Shown: positions 58,101 through 64,000 of the stretch, in pieces
Layout of the letters: the number at the start of each line of letters is the position of its first letter
How positions within the stretch are numbered: the stretch's first letter is position 1
Assembly (NCBI RefSeq): GCF_032362555.1
Contig: NC_083529.1
Location: forward strand, 3,224,001-3,288,000
Origin: Amyelois transitella
Taxonomy: Eukaryota > Arthropoda > Insecta > Lepidoptera > Pyralidae
DNA: 64,000 nt
Direction: 5' to 3'
The notes under the pieces: generated by a model
What the model saw: only the letters and a program-made list of their open reading frames with translations
Told to the model about the DNA's origin: nothing
Databases searched by the model: none
Program-made: the position numbers and the translations under genes

Positions 58101-61100
58101 TAAACACCCAAGACCCAGGCCAATCAGAGAAAGTTCTTTTCTCATCATGCCCTGGCCGGGATTCGAACCCGGGACCTCCGGTGTCACAGACAAGCGTACT
58201 ACCGCTGCGCTACAGAGGCCGTCAAATTTCATCGTTTTTGTGTAGATGGCGTTAAATTTGTCGCTTTTTTATATGGCGCTATATTCACTCGGGCGAAGCT
58301 GCGGGTAGAAGTTAGTGTGTCATAAAATATATATATATTTTTAAAAAAAACTCACGTAGCATCGAATTTGGGCAAGCAAATCGGTGTCCAACTTTCGGCC
58401 GTTTTGAAACTCTCCGTACTTCTTACCAAGTTGAACAGTAAATGTATGTCGGACGGGTGTAGAGTATATTTCTTCATCCTGACCAACGTTATGAGTTGGT
58501 TACCAGCTATTAGTATAGCGAATACCAAATCCCTTATTTTGTTGCAAGTTGAAATTATTGCGTTTGTTATGTTCTCTCTAGCTTTTTCTGGGAGCGGTAG
58601 ACATCTGACGGCACCTGAAACAAAGAATCGTAAACTTGTGTGGCGACATGTCTACGCCACAAGTCACAAAAACAAAATCACGCGATGCTATCTGTCAAAA
58701 ACAGCGAAAAGTCTAAATCGCGCAAGCAAAGATTTCACGGATTGGAGCATAAATGCAACCTCCGACACAACGTCGTCTGTCGCGCGGCTTCCCAGGCATA
58801 ACATCTAGCCTGGGGGAAGATCTTCCCTTTTGTGGCGGTTGAGCCGAATTATCGCTCCCGCTTCACTTGTGCATGCACGCCTATGATCACGTCTTTATCC
58901 CTTACGGGGTAGATAGAGCCAATAGTGCAGAAAAGTCTAGAAGGCCACGTTCAGCTGTATGGCTTAATGACGGGATTGAAATTCAGTGATAGGTGTGAAT
59001 GTGAAGTGAAGCTCATCGCCAAAAAAGCTAAATGAAGAATCCTAAATTTATCACTATTTTAAATCTCAATTCCACTGTTGCAAAGCTGTCCGTGGCCTTG
59101 CAGTCTGTGAGGTTTTTGTCTCTGCCTAGCCCGTAAGGAATAAAGACGTGTCTATATGGATAGATGGATTTAAAATAAATTAAACATAGCAAAGTTTTAT
59201 ATATTACTCACTAGATGGCGGTGATTCGAAATAAAACGCGCTATGGTTTTGTTCGCGGGTGATATTAGATATTTTCGAAGGGCGAGTAGAAGTTATCATC
59301 ATCTATCCTATTATGTCCCACTGCGAAAGGGCATAGGCCTTTCTTCAAAAGTATTTTTGATTGCTTTCAGCGTGGAACGCTATGAAAGCATAAATGATAA
59401 TAATTAAAAGAAAAATTGCGACGAATTGTGAACATCTCTATATTTATTTAAAGAAATCAAACAAGAATAAGGACAAGACAATAAAACAGACCTTATTTGT
59501 ATCAGTCAGTTTGTATTTCTGGGTTTCCTAATACAACTAGCAATGTAAGGTTTCGCAAACACAAGATATAATTTATAAGTACTATAATACTTATATAATA
59601 ACAAAGCGCGTTACTAGATACAATTTATAAGTATAGTATCAAGATCAGTCACATCAACAGCTTGAAAGTTCTCCATGCTGTATGGGTCCTGGAACTTTAA
59701 ACCGTGTTGCATGGATGTTGTAAAAGGCGACTAAGGGAAAGACTAATAGAGATTCTTCTTGTAGGCGATGGGCTAGCAACCTGTTTGAATATCAATTCCA
59801 TAAATAAATCATACATCTAAACGAGGTGTTTAGTCTTTTTGAGACTGTTGGCTCTGTCTACGCCGCCAGGGATATATGTAGATGTGATTTTATGTATGTA
59901 CATACGAAAAATGTATTAAATTGATAGAATATTTTTTAGTTACCTAACAAGAAAGCAGGGTCCTTTTCCATAAAAATGAACAGATTGTCTATCAGCCTCT
60001 CCGCGCCAGACAGCAGTCTTCTCAGATCATAGTTACGGCGCTGTTCAAAAATCCTGTTCAGTTGAGTTAAGGTCAACACTGACACTATCTGGTTGAAGGC
60101 GTAGCTGAAAAAATAAGCACATTTATAACAAGAGCTATTGAGATGAGTAGACATACATATATATACAATCACGTCTATATCCCCTGGGGTGAAGACAGAG
60201 CCAACAGTTCGAAAATACTGACAGGCCACGTTCAGCTGTTTAGCTTAATGATAATTAAGATTCAAATCGAGACGGGTTGCTAGCCCATTCGCCTAATTAG
60301 GGATTATTCTTGATCCTAAATTTATAAGCCTATCCCGTAGTCTAGATAGTCTGTGACACCAGTGGTCCCGAGTTCGAATCACCGCTAGGACATGATGAGA
60401 AACGAACTTAATAGAACTATATAAGTATTTATTCCCGTTATCTGTCCTGTATTAATGAAAATATAAACTTTTATAACACAACAATAAGGTGTTGCTAAAG
60501 TGAAGACCTTATCTTTTTAAACATCCCAAGGACAGTCTTACCCACATCATCCTACAGATATACATATTACGTGCATAATGTTTAAATAAAATAAATGTAA
60601 GGGACGTAAGTTAGTCAAAACTTAATAAATAAACTAACTCACGTCAACTGCAGAACTAGTTGGGTTTCACTCTCGTTAGACTTCGAAACAGCCACGAGTA
60701 TCAATGGGCCTTTGACCAGGAACACCGCTTTACAGTCCTTAGTGGTCATAGACCTCAACATGTCTTGGTTTTGTTCTTCTACCACGCTCACTAGCGCTTG
60801 TATGACCCCACATAGACCCGCCAGTTTATCTTCATTGCCGTATCTGAAAAATTGTTAACATATAATTAAGGACGTCCTGGTAAAGGGTCAGGTCAAAAGT
60901 ACCCGAAACCGCCGAGCTTGCATGAAGAGAGTTATGAATGTGGATGAAGCAAAGGAAGTATGCAGGGATCGTGGCAAGTGGAAAGAGGTAGTCTCTGCCT
61001 ACCCCTCCGGGAAAGAGGCGTGATTTTATGTATGTATGTATATTTAAGGCATCCTGTAAAAAATAAAAAGTAAATAAAACATATATACATAGGTATTATT

Positions 61101-62708
61101 TGAGCTTGCACTTGTACCACAGAAATATGAGAACACTAAAACATAATAATTTGCAAATGATTAGGTAATGTTTAAGAAAATAACATATCCTGGCATACAC
61201 TTCTAAAGAGAGAGATTAGTATAAATAAGAAAAAATACTTTTGTGGTTGGTGGTAAGATAAGATATAAACTATTTCAAGCCCTCTGAGGTTCTTTGTTAT
61301 TTTGATTTATGAAAAAATATTTTTTATCCACATATGCAACTCATCTCGTCATTAGATTAAATAACATGTGTCATAATAAATTGATAACATGACCCAGTTA
61401 TTTAATCAGTTCAAATACATGTTACATCTATGTCCATAATATAGAATGTGCATGTTTTAGTAAAATCAGGATTGTGGATATAATGTATCGGGATAAAAAG
61501 TAAAACAATAAAATCTTTAAATGATATGTGAGAAATATTAGTGGCATCCTTTTCTAGTTATGTTTAAATTTTAACTAACGCTCATTTGGTGAGGGAAGAC
61601 ATTGTGAATTTGTCACAAAACCTGCACATTAAGACATGTGCAACAATGATTCTAACTGAGTAAGGTCGATAATAGGATGAACTCAAGTTTTAAGTAAAAT
61701 CTTCACTCCTAGGGCAATTTTACAACTGGAACTCACACAAAGAGCTTCCTCAGTTTTTTGCTAAGCTGTAAATATATAATACCTTGAATAAATAGGTTTT
61801 CCAGCAGTGCTCAGTACAAACACATGTTTCTCCTTGTTCACCAGTTCTGGTGATTGTAAATATTCATCACGGCCATCATCTGAGTCATCACCATTTTGTT
61901 CATCTATCAGATTCGAGGAGCTAGCTGATGCTGACATGGATTCCTAAAAGAAAGGTTTGGTTTTAAAATAATGTTTTTTTGACATATATATATACATATG
62001 TGAAATATACATATATATATATACTATATCCCTTGCGGGGTAGACAGAGCCAACAGTTTGAAAAGGTATATGCTATAGTATAGCTATATGGTGGAATTGA
62101 CATTCAAATAGTGACAGCTTACCACCCATCACCAACAAGAGGAATTCCAAGTTTATAGCCTATCCCTTAGTCGCCTTTACGACAACTATGGGAAAGATAT
62201 GAAGTGGTTCTAATTTAAAGTACCAGAAACACACGGCATAAAACAAACAATAAAAATTTTAGTAGAAAAAAAAATTTGACACTAAGGATAAATCCTTACA
62301 GTAATCTTGTCTAGTCTGTGTAATTTAGAGCAGCGTATTTTTAAAGCTGCTTGTGAAGTTGATGTTATGACTACTTAATCATAAGTTATGCTTCTAAGAT
62401 ACACACGCTTTAAGATGCAAAAGACTTACATTTTTGTTCTGCATATCATCATTTGATTTAGTATTTTTCAGTTGACTGTCCTTAGAACTTTCACCGATTT
62501 CACTTTGGATTTCACTAATAGTACTGCCTTTCGCAGATAAGGAATTGTTCCTCTCCAAGAGACTAGAACTCATCTCCGATGCAAATTCTTCGAAGGAATC
62601 CGTAGGATTCAAAACGCTTTCAGGGCACGCCCCCGGCCCCAAGTCATCCGGAGTGTTTGGCTGGATATTGTTTGATTCCGGAACTTCGCCTTTAGAAGTA
62701 GAAGCCAT
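55179..62708 (-). CDS. MON1: Vacuolar fusion protein MON1 homologue, complete
   Basis: Seven minus-strand exons: 62430-62708, 61783-61943, 60643-60843, 59944-60104, 58356-58614, 55806-56280 and 55179-55319, summing to 1677 bases (558 residues plus stop). The N-terminus (MASTSKGEVPESNN) is acidic and disordered. The conserved core starts at KHVFVLSTAGKPIYSRYGNE, the first longin-type domain, and continues with ALVSVVEEQNQDMLRS and AERLIDNLFIFMEKDPAFLL. Further segments are KYTLHPSDIHLLFNLV, LLLLTVQRDAFFPLSQAK and the C-terminal WIRKEEHRIFIMNAPTF. MON1 with CCZ1 is the exchange factor that activates Rab7 on late endosomes. Length matches animal MON1. The intron between exons 5 and 6 contains a deep stack of transposons. 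Confidence 0.95.
55404..55456 (-). mobile_element. Very short RTE-LINE tail
   Basis: CATACATACATAAAATCACG, CCTCTTTCCCGGAGGGGTAG and GCAGAGACTAC are the complement of the LINE tail. It lies in the last MON1 intron. Confidence 0.78.
55626..55692 (-). mobile_element. Diverged RTE-LINE tail
   Basis: AAAATCACTTCTTTTTGACC, GTAGTCAGAGATTACATCTT and TCCACTTGCC are a more decayed copy of the same tail, same intron and orientation as 55404. Confidence 0.65.
56318..56370 (-). mobile_element. Diverged RTE-LINE tail
   Basis: TCAGGTCCCTGTCCCGGAGG and GGTAGGCAGAATCTACAT. It starts shortly downstream of MON1 exon 6. Confidence 0.65.
57293..57476 (+). repeat. Family A repeat within the Helitron
   Basis: GGCGACTAAGGGATGGGCTT to CCCCGCAAGGGATAAAGACG and ATATGTATG. 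Confidence 0.83.
57506..57600 (+). mobile_element. Second tRNA-derived SINE type
   Basis: The head GGCTTCGATGGTCCAGTGG (A box) with AAGTTCGAATCCCAAC (B box) is tRNA-like but differs from family B. It is followed by an AT-rich body with TATTTTTTATTATT. The acceptor ends do not pair, so it is not a working tRNA gene. Confidence 0.6.
58632..58875 (-). repeat. Dispersed repeat family F
   Basis: GTGGCGACATGTCTACGCCA at one end and GCCGAATTATCGCTCCC at the other; the complement of both occurs at 63178-63372. The end block is itself nearly palindromic. It overlaps the MON1 intron next to exon 5. Confidence 0.6.
58882..59160. repeat. Two family A pieces in opposite orientation
   Basis: A minus-strand tail half at 58882-59000 (TGATCACGTCTTTATCCCTT) and a plus-strand tail half at 59050-59160 (TAGCCCGTAAGGAATAAAGA) face each other and could pair. 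Confidence 0.65.
59698..59902 (+). repeat. Family A repeat
   Basis: ACCGTGTTGCATGGATGTTG, AAAGGCGACTAAGGGAAAGA and the TGATTTTATGTATGTAC tail. The tail spacing here resembles that of the RTE LINE. Confidence 0.75.
60153..60345 (-). repeat. Family A repeat, 5' truncated
   Basis: ACATACATATATATACAATC, ATCCCCTGGGGTGAAGACAG and GGTTGCTAGCCCATTCGCC. It abuts a partial SINE at 60348. Confidence 0.75.
60348..60440 (+). repeat. Partial tRNA-SINE (family B)
   Basis: CTGTGACACCAGTGGTCCCG, the B-box region GAGTTCGAATCACCG and ACATGATGAGAAACGAACTT. Confidence 0.7.
60866..61046 (+). mobile_element. RTE-LINE 3' tail fragment
   Basis: ATTAAGGACGTCCTGGTAAA, then codons for ACMKRVMNVDEAKEVCRDRG and KWKEVVSAYPSGKEA, ending TGATTTTATGTATGTATG. 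It lies in MON1 intron 2, antisense to the gene. One of the best-preserved tails. Confidence 0.82.
61985..62240 (-). repeat. Family A repeat
   Basis: Starts in an AT-dinucleotide run, contains TATCCCTTGCGGGGTAGACA and ends GAAACACACGGCA. It lies in MON1 intron 1. Confidence 0.78.
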
Positions 62709-64000
62709 ATTAGTGGATTGTGTTGAAATAAATTAAGATTTATTAACAGATTTCGCTCCCTCATCTAATCTTTAGATGTTTTGTAGATTTGAGATCTGTC
62801 ATTGTCATAGTTCATTATTTTACCGTTACAGCATTTAAGTGTCAGTTGACGTTTTATTTTTTAATTTGGCATAGTATTAATGTTGTATAAATCACACGAA
62901 CTACAGACGTAAATTGGGCTATAGATCCTCGTTCGAATTCGGAATTGTAAAATACTTTATGTTGATAGGTTTCTTTCTTAGGTATTCATTTTTATTTAAT
63001 AATGGTGCTTCACGCTGGTTTTGTGCTTTCGACATTGCTTAACCCAAAGCTTTACTGTTTGGCTTTACCAGTACATTTGTTTTTAAGTTTCCGAAAATCA
63101 CATTTGCATTTACATATAAGGGGTAGACAGAGTCAACAGTCGAAAATTTCAAAGGCCACGTTCAGCTGAATGACTTTGTGGAGGGAGCGATGATTCGGCT
63201 CGAGGTTGTATATATCCAAGCAAAGCAACGTAGCTCCAATACGTGAAATCTTTGAAATCGCGTCTTAGATTCTTCGCTGCTATTGGTTGAGCGCGTCAAT
63301 TTCTTCGCGATGATTGACAGTAGTTGTTTGATTGGATGTTGTAACGAGTGGCGTAGAGATGTCGCCACAACTTAATGCATAATGATTGTGTTGAGATTCG
63401 ATAGTGGCAGGATGCTAGCCCAACGCCTAAAAGAAGAATCCCAAGTTTTGTTTTCCCTTGATTGAGTCTTACAATCTGGACGGGAAGGTAAGCAGCTGTG
63501 CGCACACTTTGTTCTTTATACGCTACTAGATCAGCCTGGAAACTTGTACACTAGATGAATGTGCCTTTGTCGCTTTTTATGACACCTGTGGAAAAGAGAT
63601 GAAGTGGTCCTATTCTGAAGTGTCGGGAACCACGTGACAAGGTGAATACGATGTGGTAATCCCAATATGGACTGAAAATACCTGCACTATAAGTTTTTTT
63701 TTATCGGCCAGTTAGTTTTAATTGCTTAAATAATTTATACAATGTTGCCCGAATATCAAAAAAATAATTAAACTAAAAATAAAATTTGTTTAGCAGAACA
63801 GACCCAAAATAGACCTCATTTGTTGTTTAACAAAAAAATTGTTCCTAAGACTTAAGCATTGAAAGTATTACAGAAACAAAGGTGCTTAAATAAATATCTC
63901 ATCTCCACAATTAATACGATATTATTATCCGTGTAAGTCATTACACTTTTCTCAAGTATGAACATGATTAATTTCCAACAACATAATTCAGCCATTAGAA
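62709..64000. other. MON1 upstream region and repeats to the window end
   Basis: Holds the MON1 promoter and 5' UTR, then an interrupted family A repeat (63118-63640) with a family F insertion, then AT-rich sequence. No further gene was recognised. Confidence 0.5.
63118..63640 (-). repeat. Family A repeat interrupted by family F and other sequence
   Basis: Tail part at 63118-63175 (GGGGTAGACAGAGTCAACAG), family F at 63178-63372 (GGGAGCGATGATTCGGCTC to GTGGCGTAGAGATGTCGCCA), then the family A body from about 63390 (GGCAGGATGCTAGCCCAACG) to the 5' end GGGAACCACGTGAC. Confidence 0.7.

Larger units (their letters stand above)
56493..58225 (-). mobile_element. tRNA-SINE (family B) split by a hAT insertion
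   Basis: The 3' body is at 56493-56599 (GGGACAAATTACACAGATTG, GAGATACTAACTCAACG) and the head at 58084-58225, with B box on the minus strand (GGTTCGAATCCCGG) and GGCCTCTGTAGCGCAGCGG. Removing 56600-58083 and one copy of GTAAATAC restores a continuous SINE. Confidence 0.85.

Noticed and set aside
63162-63505. Short minus-strand frames near the right edge
   Set aside because: They fall entirely in family A and family F repeats.

Overview
The window is eukaryotic and almost certainly from a moth (Lepidoptera). It is AT-rich. Its genes have short exons with clear GT/AG introns and conserved animal protein families. The introns are crowded with repeats typical of lepidopteran genomes: Helitron ends reading GACGAAGTCGCGGGC...CTAG, tRNA-derived SINEs, an RTE-type LINE with a TATG-repeat tail, mariner, pogo-like, hAT and PIF/Harbinger elements. 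Species cannot be named from the sequence alone.

Layout, left to right. (1) 122-2044 (+): 3' half of a UBXN6/UBXD1-type p97 cofactor. (2) 4642-11181 (+) and 12684-18039 (+): two tandem five-exon genes with the same exon phases, called BRAT1-like HEAT-repeat proteins; copy A has a 5-base deletion that shifts its frame, copy B is intact. (3) 18722-45000 (-): the complete condensin ATPase SMC4, 25 exons, 1287 codons plus stop. (4) Nested on the opposite strand inside the 7.6-kb third intron of SMC4 is a cluster of small secreted-protein genes: a Val/Pro-rich repeat protein (37435-38165, with a frame-broken continuation to about 38890), a 57-residue peptide with a signal sequence (39094-39267), and two Kazal-type inhibitor paralogues of 105 residues each (40939-41918 and 43437-44114). 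The repeat protein and both Kazal genes have a tiny first exon coding only the start of the signal peptide, followed by a phase-1 intron. (5) 45487-50525: a 5-kb PIF/Harbinger transposon with 26-bp inverted ends, sitting between the divergent SMC4 and PRPF38A promoters. (6) 50884-52328 (+): splicing factor PRPF38A, two exons. (7) 55179-62708 (-): MON1, seven exons, 558 residues.

The housekeeping genes cover unrelated nuclear and trafficking functions (p97 cofactor, Integrator/DNA-damage factor, condensin, spliceosome, Rab7 exchange factor), so there is no operon-like logic. What stands out is the nested secreted cluster, the BRAT1 tandem pair, and deep stacks of transposons: SINE > hAT > Helitron > SINEs in a MON1 intron, and LINE tail > pogo-like element > mariner in an SMC4 intron. 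Exon coordinates were read by eye from splice consensus and reading-frame continuity. Protein family calls rest on recognised motifs, not on a database search.
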